The notes: generated from the sequence alone by a model not told the origin. A stretch of DNA of 28,288 nucleotides from Candidatus Gastranaerophilales bacterium (GCA_910587245.1 CAJULX010000004.1:1-28288); one strand, 5' to 3'; shown: positions 13,411 to 21,895, counted from the first letter of the stretch. Program-made: numbers and translations.

Positions 13411-15090
13411 CTATCTTCCTATTGCGGCAAATTTTTTCACTTCATTTCTTTTAACTTTTCTTGTTGTAGTGCGCTCAAGCGGTTCTTTTCTGATTATCAC
13501 ACTGCTTGGCCTTTTATACTGCGTTAATTGCTGGCATAAAAGCTTTACTTCATTCATAATCAGCTTTTTAACATCTTCATCCGTATGTTCCCGATACAAT
13601 TCCTCCGCAGGAACAATAACAGCAGCCACCTCTTCTGCACCGTCCTTTGCACCAAAGGTTTTAGTATCCCCGAATACACATACTTCCGCTATAAGCGGGC
13701 TTTTTTCAAGAACAGCTTCCACTTCTTCGGGAAAAACCTTCTTTCCACCTGAAAGTACAATCATATTCTTAATTCTGCCTGTTATATAAATATGACCGTC
13801 CTTATCAATCTTTGCAATATCGCCTGTGTGCAGCCAGCCGTCTTTATCTATAACATCTCTCGTTAAATCTTCTCTGTTGTGATACCCCTTCATAACAGAA
13901 GGCCCCTTAACAAGCAGCTCGCCCGTATTGGAATCTATTTTTGCCTCATATTGTTTTAAAGCCCTGCCTACAGAGGCAAGCGCCCGCCTTTTATCGTAAT
14001 TAATTGATACCACGGGGCTTGTTTCAGAAAGCCCGTATCCCTGATAAACTTTAATTCCTATTCTTTCAAAAAATCTGCCTACTTTTATATCCAAAGGTGC
14101 TCCGCCTGAAATACATCCGGCAAATTCACCGCCGAATTTATCATGAATTTTTTTAAATAATAATTTCTTCACACAATAAAAAGGCAGAAATTTTGCTGCG
14201 AGAAACGCCGCATCAAATGCGTATTTATTTATTTTTGAAGAATTTTTAATCTCATTTTCAATTGCCGTTTTTAAAAGTTTCAAAAACGCAGGAACAACTA
14301 TCATAAATTCTATCCGTTTTTCTCTCATAATTGAAAGAATATCTTTAGGCTTCAGGCTTTGAGCATAATAAACCGAAAAACCGAAATTCAAAAATGTCGA
14401 AAACCCGACCGTCATCTCAAAAAGATGATTCATAGGAAGAATCGAAAGCGTTTTTACATCCTGTTTGGGTAAAATCTTTGCAAGCACCCCTTCTAAATCT
14501 TCAAGCTGGCTTGTCATATTTTTAAAAGTAATTTCAACCCCTTTGGGCGCACCGGTTGTGCCTGAGGTATATATTATAAAAGCAACGGAATTTGAGGAGC
14601 GCGCTCTCCATTTTGCATTGTATAAATCAGGCAAATCGTAAATATTAATACTGTCTTCGCGCCTGAAATATTCATCGATTGTAATAATATATTTAATTGA
14701 AGGAATTTCTGCTTTTAAAAACTTCGCCGTTTCAAAATATTTTTTTGAAACAAAAATAATTTCAGGGTCTGCATCCGTTAAAATAGAAGTTAATTCATAC
14801 TTTGTAAGTTTTACATCCAAAGGCACCGATATAAGCCCGGATAAAATTGATGTAAAAACACAAACGCCGTATTCAGGCTTTGATTCTGATAAAATAGCGG
14901 CACGTGCACCTTTTTTAATATCGAGTTCTTCGATAATATATCTTGCGCTCTTGCGCGATAATAACCCCAAACCGCTGTAGGTAAATTCTCTCCAGCCGTA
15001 TTCTCCTTTAATTCCAAGCGCAATTTTATCCCCGAAACTGCAAGTTCTTGTTTCAAGTAATGATAAAATATTACGATTTTTAAAACCCAT
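13411..15090 (-). CDS. AMP-forming acyl-CoA synthetase / fatty acid-CoA ligase
   Basis: The 559-residue enzyme of the ANL superfamily adenylates a carboxylic acid with ATP and transfers it to CoA. The ATP-binding P-loop YTSGTTGAPKG lies at 174-184. Motif YQGYGLSETSPVVS follows at about residue 340, then DGWLHTGDIAKIDKDGHIYI and GRIKNMIVLSGGKKVFPEEVE. The C-terminal catalytic lysine is probably in TTRKVKRNEVKKF. Similarity is greatest to long-chain fatty acid-CoA ligases, but the chain length is not predictable. The start at 15090 (MGFKNRN) is preferred; an in-frame TTG at 15129 adds 13 residues of odd composition. The gene stands alone between a tRNA and the divergent activase gene. Confidence 0.92.
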   Translation of the reverse strand: MGFKNRNILSLLETRTCSFGDKIALGIKGEYGWREFTYSGLGLLSRKSARYIIEELDIKKGARAAILSESKPEYGVCVFTSILSGLISVPLDVKLTKYELTSILTDADPEIIFVSKKYFETAKFLKAEIPSIKYIITIDEYFRREDSINIYDLPDLYNAKWRARSSNSVAFIIYTSGTTGAPKGVEITFKNMTSQLEDLEGVLAKILPKQDVKTLSILPMNHLFEMTVGFSTFLNFGFSVYYAQSLKPKDILSIMREKRIEFMIVVPAFLKLLKTAIENEIKNSSKINKYAFDAAFLAAKFLPFYCVKKLLFKKIHDKFGGEFAGCISGGAPLDIKVGRFFERIGIKVYQGYGLSETSPVVSINYDKRRALASVGRALKQYEAKIDSNTGELLVKGPSVMKGYHNREDLTRDVIDKDGWLHTGDIAKIDKDGHIYITGRIKNMIVLSGGKKVFPEEVEAVLEKSPLIAEVCVFGDTKTFGAKDGAEEVAAVIVPAEELYREHTDEDVKKLIMNEVKLLCQQLTQYKRPSSVIIRKEPLERTTTRKVKRNEVKKFAAIGR

Positions 15091-15260
15091 AACACACCAT
15101 CTTCTGAAAGCCCGAAATAACCAACACAATCACCAATTCAAGCTATATTTATATTTTATTTATTTTTTAAAAAATTGTCAAAAAAGTTAAAGATAGATGA
15201 ACAAATACTTATGTTTGTGTCAAACTATAAATGGTTTTAAGAAATCGGATTATTTTAAGC

Positions 15261-16427
15261 ATGAAAAAAGATAAAAATACAAAAAAAATAAAAGTAGCAT
15301 TCCCTCACATGGGAACAATTTCAATATGCTGGGCCGCAGCCCTTAAAAAACTCGGAATTGAACCCTTTATACCTGCATATACAAGCAAGAAAACCCTATC
15401 ATTCGGTACAAAAAACTCGCCTGAAGCCATATGTCTTCCTTATAAATTAATCTTGGGAAACTTCATTGAGGCAATCGAAGGCGGCACGGATTATGTCGCA
15501 ATGATAACATCCCCCGGTATCTGCAGACTGGGTGAATACGGAAAAAGTATTAAAAACGTACTTAAAGACCTTGGCTACGACGCCAATTATATAGAATTAA
15601 ATCTTTATGACGGCTTTAAAGGTATGTATAGATTTTTAACCGATTTAACAGGTACAAAAAACCCTATCCCTATCATCAGAGCCATAAATATTGCAGTCAG
15701 AAAAGTTTTTGCGATAGATGAGCTTGATAAATTTCTCTCATACCACAGGGCGCGCGAATACAATATAGGCGATTCCGAAAAAGCATACAAAAAAGCGCTC
15801 AAAATGGTGGACGAAGCAAATACCACAAGAGAGCTGAAAAAGGCTCTTAAAGCGGGCTTAAAAGAAATTTCCAACATAAAAATAAATAAAAATAAAGAAG
15901 TTTTAAAAGTAGATTTAACAGGTGAAATTTACATTGTAAACGACGAATTTTCAAACCAGAATATCGAAAGAGAACTCGGCAAAATGGGTGTACAGGTTAG
16001 ACGCAGCCTTACAATTTCAGGATTTTTAAAAGATGCCATTATCCCGAAAATGTTTAAAAAAGGCGAAACCCACCTTGAACGCGCTTTCAGAATGGCAAAA
16101 CCTTACTTAATGCGCGATATCGGGGGTGATGCACTTGAATGTATTTCAGATGTTATGTACGCTGAAGAAAAAGGAACGGACGGGCTTATCCATGTTTCAC
16201 CTTTTACCTGCATGCCCGAAATTATGTCACAGAATATTTTCCCGAAAATGAGGGAAGATGTTAATATTCCGATTTTATCATTAATTATGGATGAACAGAC
16301 AGGTAAAGCAGGCTATATAACAAGGCTTGAAGCATTTGTTGATTTGATGAGAAGAAAGAAAATGAGAAATAAGCTTCAAAATCAAAATGCGGCTTCTGAA
16401 AATAAAGAAAAAGCGGGTGTAAATTAA
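15261..16427 (+). CDS. CoA-substrate enzyme activase / 2-hydroxyacyl-CoA dehydratase-like protein
   Basis: The 388-residue protein resembles the DUF2229 and HgdB/BcrC-like portions of CoA-substrate-specific enzyme activases. These are iron-sulfur proteins related to 2-hydroxyglutaryl-CoA dehydratase and benzoyl-CoA reductase. Visible are the opening KVAFPHMGTISICWAAAL, then SPEAICLPYKLILGN, TSPGICRLGEYGK, GDALECISDVMYAEEKG and HVSPFTCMPEIMSQNI, each with a Cys that could bind a cluster. The BadF/BcrA ATPase half is absent, so it is a stand-alone part. The ATG at 15261 is preferred; an ATG at 15231 is in frame but overlaps a TATAAA box. The YkgJ-like gene starts immediately after its stop. The substrate is unknown. 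Confidence 0.8.
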   Translation: MKKDKNTKKIKVAFPHMGTISICWAAALKKLGIEPFIPAYTSKKTLSFGTKNSPEAICLPYKLILGNFIEAIEGGTDYVAMITSPGICRLGEYGKSIKNVLKDLGYDANYIELNLYDGFKGMYRFLTDLTGTKNPIPIIRAINIAVRKVFAIDELDKFLSYHRAREYNIGDSEKAYKKALKMVDEANTTRELKKALKAGLKEISNIKINKNKEVLKVDLTGEIYIVNDEFSNQNIERELGKMGVQVRRSLTISGFLKDAIIPKMFKKGETHLERAFRMAKPYLMRDIGGDALECISDVMYAEEKGTDGLIHVSPFTCMPEIMSQNIFPKMREDVNIPILSLIMDEQTGKAGYITRLEAFVDLMRRKKMRNKLQNQNAASENKEKAGVN

Positions 16428-17030
16428 TTGAACACACAAGGTGCGTTTTACCGTAAAATTTTCTTAAAATCCAAAAAAGAAATTGATAAAAAGCTCACCC
16501 TTTTTTCAACCCTGAAAGAAAAACGAAACTACCTTGAAACAACTCTTAAAAATGAAATTTTAAAATCACAAAACGAAATCAGGCTTGCTTTTAATAAAAT
16601 AAGCTGTGCGAATTGCGGCGCCTGCTGTAATTTGGCTGTAAGCGAATTTTCCCCTGAAACACTTCATTATAAAGCACAAAATAATGATAAAACGGCAAAA
16701 AGTTTTCTGAAAACCTTTGAACTTTATAAAGATAATATCCCGCCAAAAGAACTACTGTCTGAAAATATTCCACCCGAAGGTGCTTATTTTTATCACTGCA
16801 AAAAAGTGCAGTTCAAAGACGGTAAATCTTTCTGCCCCGTTTATAATGAAAGACCCGCAGTGTGCAGAAACTTCCCCGATACTCCGCTTGAAAATCTGCC
16901 CGTGCACTGCGCCTACAATGAATGGAAACTTGAATATGAAACTAAAGCGCTTTTTATAAAAGCATTAAATGATATAAGGCATTTTTACCTTAATGAATTG
17001 TGCTCTTTGAATATCAAAAAGGATGAGTGA
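16428..17030 (+). CDS. YkgJ family cysteine-cluster protein
   Basis: The 200-residue protein has the family's CANCGACC signature (C60, C63, C66, C67), followed by HCKKV, FCPVY, AVCRNFP and HCAYNEW, giving about eight metal-binding Cys residues, probably for zinc or an iron-sulfur cluster. The function is unknown in the family. The start is a TTG directly after the previous stop codon; no in-frame ATG precedes the cysteine motif, and the N-terminal 50 residues look like a helical extension. Its stop codon overlaps the GTG of the ABC ATPase gene by four bases, so the three genes form a tight operon. Overlap with activase-like genes suggests a role in metallocentre handling, by inference. Confidence 0.85.
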   Translation: MNTQGAFYRKIFLKSKKEIDKKLTLFSTLKEKRNYLETTLKNEILKSQNEIRLAFNKISCANCGACCNLAVSEFSPETLHYKAQNNDKTAKSFLKTFELYKDNIPPKELLSENIPPEGAYFYHCKKVQFKDGKSFCPVYNERPAVCRNFPDTPLENLPVHCAYNEWKLEYETKALFIKALNDIRHFYLNELCSLNIKKDE

Positions 17031-18016
17031 AAAAACCGCCGCAGTGTGGTATATTTGTTTCTATGCAAAACATTATTGAAATAAAAAACCTTTCTTTAGG
17101 GTTTGATATTGATGATAAATTTTATACCGCAATCCATGATGTAAATTTTAAGCTCAAAAAAGGTCAAATGCACGCAGTTGTGGGCGAATCAGGCTGCGGA
17201 AAAACTATGACCGTCATGAGTATAATAAAACTCTTGCCGAAAAATTCCAAAATTACATCCGGAGATATTTTCTACTGTGATAAAAATCTTCTTAATTTAA
17301 AAGAAAACGAATTAAGAAAAATAAGAGGTAAAAAAATCGCGCTCATCCCGCAGGACCCCATGACCTCTCTAAATCCTTTATACACAATTGAAAATCAGAT
17401 GATTGAAACCATAATGCTTCACAATAAAGTAAATAAAAATAAAGCTTATGAAATCGCACTCAAAGCCCTTGAAGAAGTAGAGATAGTGAACCCTAAAGAA
17501 CGTATGAAAGCTTATCCGCATGAGCTTTCCGGCGGAATGAAACAAAGGGTGATTATTGCAATGGCATTATCTTCAAATGCGGATGTTATTATAGCGGATG
17601 AACCCACAACAGCATTGGATGTCACCATTCAGGCACAGATTTTAAAGCTTCTCTCAGATATCAAAAGAATGGGAAAATCAATAATTTTAATCACCCATAA
17701 TCTTGGAATCGTAAAACAATACTGCGATTATGTTTCAATTATGTATATGGGGCGGATTATCGAAGAAGCCGATACAAACACTTTATTTAACTGCCCGAAA
17801 CACCCCTATACAAAAGATTTGCTTGCGGCACTTCCGACGGTTAAAAGTAAAAAACTTGAAAATATAAAAGGTGCCCCGTCCCCCATCACACAGCCTGTTT
17901 CAGGATGTCCTTACCACCCGAGGTGCAAATATGCGGCAAATGTCTGCTGTAATCATACTTTTACCCTGAAACCGCAAAAAGACGGTTCGAATGTAGCTTG
18001 CAGAATGTATATTTAA
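17027..18016 (+). CDS. Oligopeptide/dipeptide ABC transporter ATP-binding protein (DppD/OppD type)
   Basis: The 329-residue ATPase has Walker A GESGCGKT at 53-60, Q-loop ALIPQDPMTSLNPL, signature LSGGMKQR at about 165-172, Walker B VIIADEPTTALD and the switch His in ILITHNLG. The C-terminal region HPYTKDLLAALPT and Cys-rich GCPYHPRCKYA is diagnostic of the Opp/Dpp group. The GTG start at 17027 has AAGG six bases upstream and a four-base overlap with the previous gene; an internal ATG at 17063 lacks a Shine-Dalgarno site. No permease, binding protein or second ATPase follows, which is unusual for this system; partners may be elsewhere. Confidence 0.93.
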   Translation: MKKPPQCGIFVSMQNIIEIKNLSLGFDIDDKFYTAIHDVNFKLKKGQMHAVVGESGCGKTMTVMSIIKLLPKNSKITSGDIFYCDKNLLNLKENELRKIRGKKIALIPQDPMTSLNPLYTIENQMIETIMLHNKVNKNKAYEIALKALEEVEIVNPKERMKAYPHELSGGMKQRVIIAMALSSNADVIIADEPTTALDVTIQAQILKLLSDIKRMGKSIILITHNLGIVKQYCDYVSIMYMGRIIEEADTNTLFNCPKHPYTKDLLAALPTVKSKKLENIKGAPSPITQPVSGCPYHPRCKYAANVCCNHTFTLKPQKDGSNVACRMYI

Positions 18017-18144
18017 ACACTGTTTCTTTTATAACGGTTTAATATAAAATTTTGTAAAATTTTGTTTATTTTTCTTAAAAAACTTTTATTTTTATCATCA
18101 AACTGCCGATATATGGATTAAAAGCAGCATAAGAGGTTTAAAAA

Positions 18145-18705
18145 ATGTCTGTAAATTTCGGCTTAGTAAAAATTGCACAGAGTGTTTTACAAGGAATTAC
18201 ACAAAATAAAGAAAGCAATGATGCTCAAACATTATTTCCCGAAGCTTCAAAAGAATCATCCGAAAACGAGCTGCAGGATATTGTTACGCTCAATGCCGTT
18301 TCTTTCAAAAATAACAGTATTTCTAAAGATGAAATTGTTGATTTTACGGAGCAGCTAAACGATGCCATCGAAAATTCCGATAAAGATACCATTAAGAATA
18401 TCCTTCTTGAATCAAATTTAAATTCATTTGATATATTAAGCATAATGAAAAGCAATTCCGGCAAGGAAGACTGGCTTGTTCAAGGCATAAAAAAGCAATT
18501 CTCAGGCAAAAAGGAAGACGAACTTTTAAAAGTGATAGCCGATGCCTGCGCGGAAGCATCAACAAGCAATGACGAATTTGCAAAAGGCATTGCGGATCAC
18601 TATGTAAGAACAATGGATGATATAACAAAATTTTATAAAAAAATAAACGATGATGAAAGTTTAAATATTTCAGTCTCAACAATGGCTGCAGGTATATGCG
18701 GATAA
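18145..18705 (+). CDS. Unrecognised acidic helical protein
   Basis: I do not recognise this 186-residue protein. It has no signal peptide or membrane segment. The composition is acidic and rich in Ser, Asn and Lys, and most of it should be helical, with recurrent D(E/D).(L/I)LK.I-type segments and a small-residue C-terminus (STMAAGICG). AGAGG lies upstream of the ATG with a spacer of about nine bases. It lies between the ABC ATPase and another unrecognised gene, 117 bp from the latter. Confidence 0.75.
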   Translation: MSVNFGLVKIAQSVLQGITQNKESNDAQTLFPEASKESSENELQDIVTLNAVSFKNNSISKDEIVDFTEQLNDAIENSDKDTIKNILLESNLNSFDILSIMKSNSGKEDWLVQGIKKQFSGKKEDELLKVIADACAEASTSNDEFAKGIADHYVRTMDDITKFYKKINDDESLNISVSTMAAGICG

Positions 18706-18822
18706 ATAAATTTCATTTTCTTTATGTAAACTTTTTGTAACAAAATAACAATTGAAAACTTTCAGCATTTTATAATAAATAGCCCGATATAGCGGGGTGT
18801 TAACAACGATTGGAATTATAAA

Positions 18823-19131
18823 ATGCTTACAGGAATACAAAGACCATCTTTTAAAGGCTATCCGTATCATAAAGTCCAATGTGCCAATGCTGCTCAGGCA
18901 AAAAAATTAATGAGCGAAATGCAGGCAAAACTAAACATAGATTGCTACAGCGGCTCAAAAGGCAGTGAGATTATGGTTCAATCAATGCAAAATACCAAAG
19001 ATGTTAAAGCTATGTTAGACTGCATGAATAAAGTAAGTGAACAAAGAAGCCCTGTGAACGATATTCTTAATGTATATCGTAAATTTAATAAAAAGCAGCC
19101 CGACTCGCCGACAGTCAATGTGCGGCTATAA
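18823..19131 (+). CDS. Unrecognised small protein
   Basis: This 102-residue protein is unrecognised. Its start MLTGIQRPSFKGYPYHK has an aromatic-x-Gly block (F-K-G) shortly after the N-terminus, similar to F-F-G in the gene at 19158-19637. The central part is basic and helical with DYC-type Cys residues (VQCAN, IDCYSG, LDCMN). There is no signal peptide. TATAAT at 18771-18776 is a plausible -10 box, but no good -35 is visible. The spacer contains CCCG...CGGG at 18783-18797, which may form a small hairpin. It converges on the next gene. Confidence 0.7.
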   Translation: MLTGIQRPSFKGYPYHKVQCANAAQAKKLMSEMQAKLNIDCYSGSKGSEIMVQSMQNTKDVKAMLDCMNKVSEQRSPVNDILNVYRKFNKKQPDSPTVNVRL

Positions 19132-19157
19132 ATCACTGCCGAATTTTAAAACCGATT

Positions 19158-19637
19158 TTATTCCTGTCTCAGACTTTCTTTAATTTTCCTTATTGCGGAA
19201 TTAAAAGCATTTTGTATATTTTCTTTTAGCGGTACATTAAAAGTTTCATTTCCCGAATGAAGTTCCCATACATTTTTAAATTTATTAAAAATAAAACTGT
19301 CCTCGCTTAAATCTATTAATGCTTCTTCTTCGAAATTCTCCGCTTCATCGCCTGATATATCGGAAACTTCAACCGTTAAATACTTTTTCCTCAAATATAC
19401 TTCTTCATTCTTATAAGAATTTAAATACTGAACACTTTTGTTTATCCCGAGGGATATTTCATATTCTTTATTATCGGGCGTATCGTTAATTATAGACAAT
19501 TCAAGCCTATCCAGGCATTGCTCCGTAAAAAACCTTTCGGTAAAACCCAATTTGCCCAAAACCGTATTCCGCTCTTTTCCGTCCTTATATTTAAACGTGC
19601 CAAAAAAGCCCGTTTTATCTATATTTTGAATTTTCAT
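19158..19637 (-). CDS. Unrecognised acidic protein
   Basis: This 159-residue protein is unrecognised. It begins MKIQNIDKTGFFGTFKYKDG and is acidic in the middle (SGDEAENFEEEALIDLSEDS). Alternating hydrophobic and polar residues in the first 100 positions suggest beta structure, and the C-terminus (NAFNSAIRKIKESLRQE) is a helix. There is no signal peptide or transmembrane helix. It is transcribed towards the preceding gene, with a 26-bp gap between stop codons, and away from rpsB. Confidence 0.7.
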   Translation of the reverse strand: MKIQNIDKTGFFGTFKYKDGKERNTVLGKLGFTERFFTEQCLDRLELSIINDTPDNKEYEISLGINKSVQYLNSYKNEEVYLRKKYLTVEVSDISGDEAENFEEEALIDLSEDSFIFNKFKNVWELHSGNETFNVPLKENIQNAFNSAIRKIKESLRQE

Positions 19638-19768
19638 TAAAATATTAAATCTTATATCCTAAAAAACACTTTTATATAAAACCCTGTGAATTTTTTATTT
19701 TTAAATATATGACGCTATTGTTACATAAATATACATTTCACCCGCAAATTACAATGTGCGCCTCTTTT

Positions 19769-19796
19769 TTGCTTGCGCTTCATTTTTGTTTATAAT
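19769..19796 (+). promoter_or_regulatory. rpsB-tsf promoter
   Basis: TTGCTT (19769-19774) and a perfect TATAAT (19791-19796) are 16 bp apart. The predicted start near 19803 gives a leader of about 109 nt. Confidence 0.65.
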
Positions 19797-19802
19797 ACAA
19801 TG

Positions 19803-19911
19803 TTTTCGAACGGAAAAATTTTTAAATCGTATGGCAGTTTAAAGCCAGTGCACACCATAGGCATAAGATTATTTTTTCCGGAGGATTTAAAAAACGAAAG
19901 GACAAATTACT
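19803..19911 (+). promoter_or_regulatory. Structured rpsB leader, candidate ribosomal-protein autoregulatory element
   Basis: A closing stem pairs CGGAAAAA (19811-19818) with TTTTTCCG (19873-19880), continued by AATC (19825-19828) with GATT (19867-19870). Inside, TATGG (19830-19834) can pair with CCATA (19855-19859), or alternatively TGGC (19832-19835) with GCCA (19844-19847); the two inner pairings exclude each other. GGAGG directly follows the closing stem and GAAAGGA lies nearer the ATG. Feedback by S2 is known in other bacteria and is inferred here. Confidence 0.5.
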
Positions 19912-20673
19912 ATGGCAACTGCAACATTGGTTGAATTACTTGATGCCGGTGTACATTTCGGACACCAGACACAAAAATGGAACCCTAAAATGAAACCGTT
20001 TATTTTCGGTGCAAAAAACGGTATTTATATTTTAGACTTAAGAAAAACTTCAGATAAGCTTGATGCCGCTTATGAAATCGTTAGAGAATACGCTTCACGC
20101 GGCAAAAATGTTTTATTCGTAGGCACTAAAAAACAGGCAACCGACGTTGTTGCCCAGGAAGCTCAAAGAGCAGGTGCGTACTATGTTAACAGAAGATGGC
20201 TCGGCGGTATGATGACAAACTTTGAAACCATCAGAGGCAGAGTTAACAAATTAAGAGAATTGGAATCTTTCATTGAATCAGGCCACATCAACAAACTTCC
20301 TAAAAAAGAAATTGCACAGTTAAACAGACAGCTTGCAAAATTATCAAAAACTTTAGGCGGTATCAAAGAAATGAAAGGTATGCCCGACATTTTATTTGTT
20401 GTTGACCAGAAAAAAGAATTAATCGCAATTCAGGAAGCAAACAAATTAAATATCCCCGTAATCTGCTTAGCTGATACAAACGCTGATCCGGACGGCATTG
20501 ATTACATCATCCCCGGAAACGATGATGCCATAAGAAGTATTAAATTAATCGCTTCAAAAATAGCAGACGCTGTTTTAGAAGGTAAAGAATTAAGACAAAA
20601 TAAAGCTACTGCAGGCAAAATCGAAAAAATCGAAGCAAAAGATGCAGGCGTAACAGAAGAAGTTAAAGCGTAA
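19912..20673 (+). CDS. rpsB: 30S ribosomal protein S2
   Basis: This is the small-subunit protein S2, 253 residues. Recognisable segments are LLDAGVHFGHQTQKWNPKMK at the N-terminus, FIFGAKNGIYILDLRKT, VLFVGTKKQATDVV, YYVNRRWLGGMMTNFETI and PVICLADTNADPDGIDYIIPGNDDAIRSIKLI. The C-terminus is a short charged tail (EKIEAKDAGVTEEVKA). It is followed by tsf, the usual bacterial order. A structured leader precedes it and a hairpin separates it from tsf, so the ratio of the two products may be tuned after transcription. Confidence 0.99.
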   Translation: MATATLVELLDAGVHFGHQTQKWNPKMKPFIFGAKNGIYILDLRKTSDKLDAAYEIVREYASRGKNVLFVGTKKQATDVVAQEAQRAGAYYVNRRWLGGMMTNFETIRGRVNKLRELESFIESGHINKLPKKEIAQLNRQLAKLSKTLGGIKEMKGMPDILFVVDQKKELIAIQEANKLNIPVICLADTNADPDGIDYIIPGNDDAIRSIKLIASKIADAVLEGKELRQNKATAGKIEKIEAKDAGVTEEVKA

Positions 20674-20685
20674 ATAATGGTTATT

Positions 20686-20718
20686 AAAAGGGCGGGTTAC
20701 ATAAGGCCCTGCCCTTTT
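20686..20718 (+). terminator. Intercistronic hairpin between rpsB and tsf
   Basis: AAAAGGGCGGG (20686-20696) and CCCTGCCCTTTT (20707-20718) form a GC-rich stem with a single-base bulge and end in TTTT. It lies 13 bases after the rpsB stop. It is likely a partial terminator or mRNA-processing signal, since tsf follows with no obvious promoter of its own. Confidence 0.6.
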
Positions 20719-20742
20719 ATTTGATAAAAGGAGTAAAAAATT

Positions 20743-21627
20743 ATGGAAATAAAAGCCTCAATGGTAAAAGAACTGAGAGACAAAACAGGCGCCGGCATGA
20801 TGGATGCCAAAAAAGCTCTTGTTGAAGCAAACGGCGATATGGATAAAGCCGCTGAACTTCTCAGACAAAAAGGTATAGCTTCTGCCGATAAAAAAATGGG
20901 CAGAATTGCTGCAGAAGGCGTTGTTGCCACTTATATCGACGGTAAAATCGGCGCTATGGTTGAAATGAACTGCGAAACAGACTTCGTAGCCAAAAATGAA
21001 AACTTCAAAAACCTTGCAAACATGATGGCTGAAGCTGTTGCAAAATTAAACCCCGAATCAGTTGAAGCAATGCTTAAAATGGATTGCCCCGTTTGCAAAA
21101 AACCCATTGATGATGTTATTAAAGAGCAAATTGCAAAAATCGGCGAAAAAATTACAATAAGAAGATTTACAAGATACGAATCAGCTTGCTGCCCCGCAAC
21201 ATATGTTCACAACGGCAAAATCGGCGTATTGCTTGATGTTAAATGCGAAAAAGAATGCGATGAAACAAAAGCTATTGCAAAAGATATCTGCTTGCACATA
21301 GCATCTTCCGCTCCCGAATTCGTATCACGCGATCAAATTCCCGCTTCCGTTATTGAGGAAGAAAAAAGAATTGAAATGGGCAAAGAAGATTTAGCGAAAA
21401 AACCTGAAGCAATCAGAGAAAAAATCGTTGCAGGCAGAATTGACAAATTAATGGCTCAAAGATGCTTGCTTGACCAGCCTTTCGTTAAAGACCCGAATGA
21501 AACAATTGCTCAATTAATTGAAGGCAAGCTTTCAGTTGTAAGATTTGAAAGATACGTTTTAGGCGAAGGCTTGGAAAAAAGACAGGAAAACTTTGCTGAT
21601 GAAGTAATGAGCCAAATTAAAGGCTAG
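20743..21627 (+). CDS. tsf: Elongation factor Ts
   Basis: EF-Ts recycles EF-Tu by exchanging GDP for GTP. The 294-residue protein opens with the ubiquitin-associated-like domain containing the conserved LRDKTGAGMMDAKKAL and a NGDMDKAAELLRQKG segment. TDFVAKNENF follows in the core. The C-terminus ends in the usual VRFERYVLGEGLEKRQENFADEV. It is richer in Cys than typical EF-Ts, with CPVC at about 112-115, an adjacent CC and CEKEC. AAAGGAG precedes the ATG. Confidence 0.98.
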   Translation: MEIKASMVKELRDKTGAGMMDAKKALVEANGDMDKAAELLRQKGIASADKKMGRIAAEGVVATYIDGKIGAMVEMNCETDFVAKNENFKNLANMMAEAVAKLNPESVEAMLKMDCPVCKKPIDDVIKEQIAKIGEKITIRRFTRYESACCPATYVHNGKIGVLLDVKCEKECDETKAIAKDICLHIASSAPEFVSRDQIPASVIEEEKRIEMGKEDLAKKPEAIREKIVAGRIDKLMAQRCLLDQPFVKDPNETIAQLIEGKLSVVRFERYVLGEGLEKRQENFADEVMSQIKG

Positions 21628-21649
21628 GTTTCAAGTCACAAAAAGTTTT

Positions 21650-21686
21650 AAAATCTCCCTTATAAAAAATAAGGGAGATTTTTTAT
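21650..21686 (+). terminator. Intrinsic terminator of rpsB-tsf
   Basis: A perfect stem of about 13 bp (AAATCTCCCTTAT at 21651-21663 with ATAAGGGAGATTT at 21669-21681) ends in a run of six T. It follows the tsf stop by about 23 bases. Confidence 0.92.
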
Positions 21687-21712
21687 TATAATAAAAGACC
21701 GTTAAAAACACA

Positions 21713-21895
21713 CTAAGACCAGATTAATTCTGTAGCACCTGCAACTTTACGCTTAATTAATTTAGCAATAAATGCATAAGATGTCATATCGCTCGTAGGC
21801 TGTTCGTCATTATTAAGTGCAACTTCCAGCACATAAAGCAAATCCATCGCTTCAATTAAAGCAATATGCGCAGTTTCCTTATCTTCTTCATTCAT
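21713..21895 (-). CDS. Small acidic helical protein A2 of the second divergent module
   Basis: This 60-residue protein is unrecognised. It is acidic at the N-terminus (MNEEDKE) and predicted helical, with DLLYVLEVALNNDEQ and a C-terminal YAFIAKLIKRKV segment that matches A1 at LAMLIKKRI. Like A1 it is encoded divergently from a small HTH-like gene, is 58-60 residues long, and has a leader of about 47 nt and a near-consensus promoter. AGGAA lies nine bases before the ATG. No membrane segment or catalytic motif is visible. It could be a toxin-antitoxin partner or an accessory regulator; neither is proven. Confidence 0.7.
   Translation of the reverse strand: MNEEDKETAHIALIEAMDLLYVLEVALNNDEQPTSDMTSYAFIAKLIKRKVAGATELIWS

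Noticed and set aside
15231..15260. Upstream start for the activase-like gene
   Set aside because: The ATG overlaps a TATAAA box and lacks a Shine-Dalgarno site, so the ATG at 15261 is preferred, though the longer form is not excluded.
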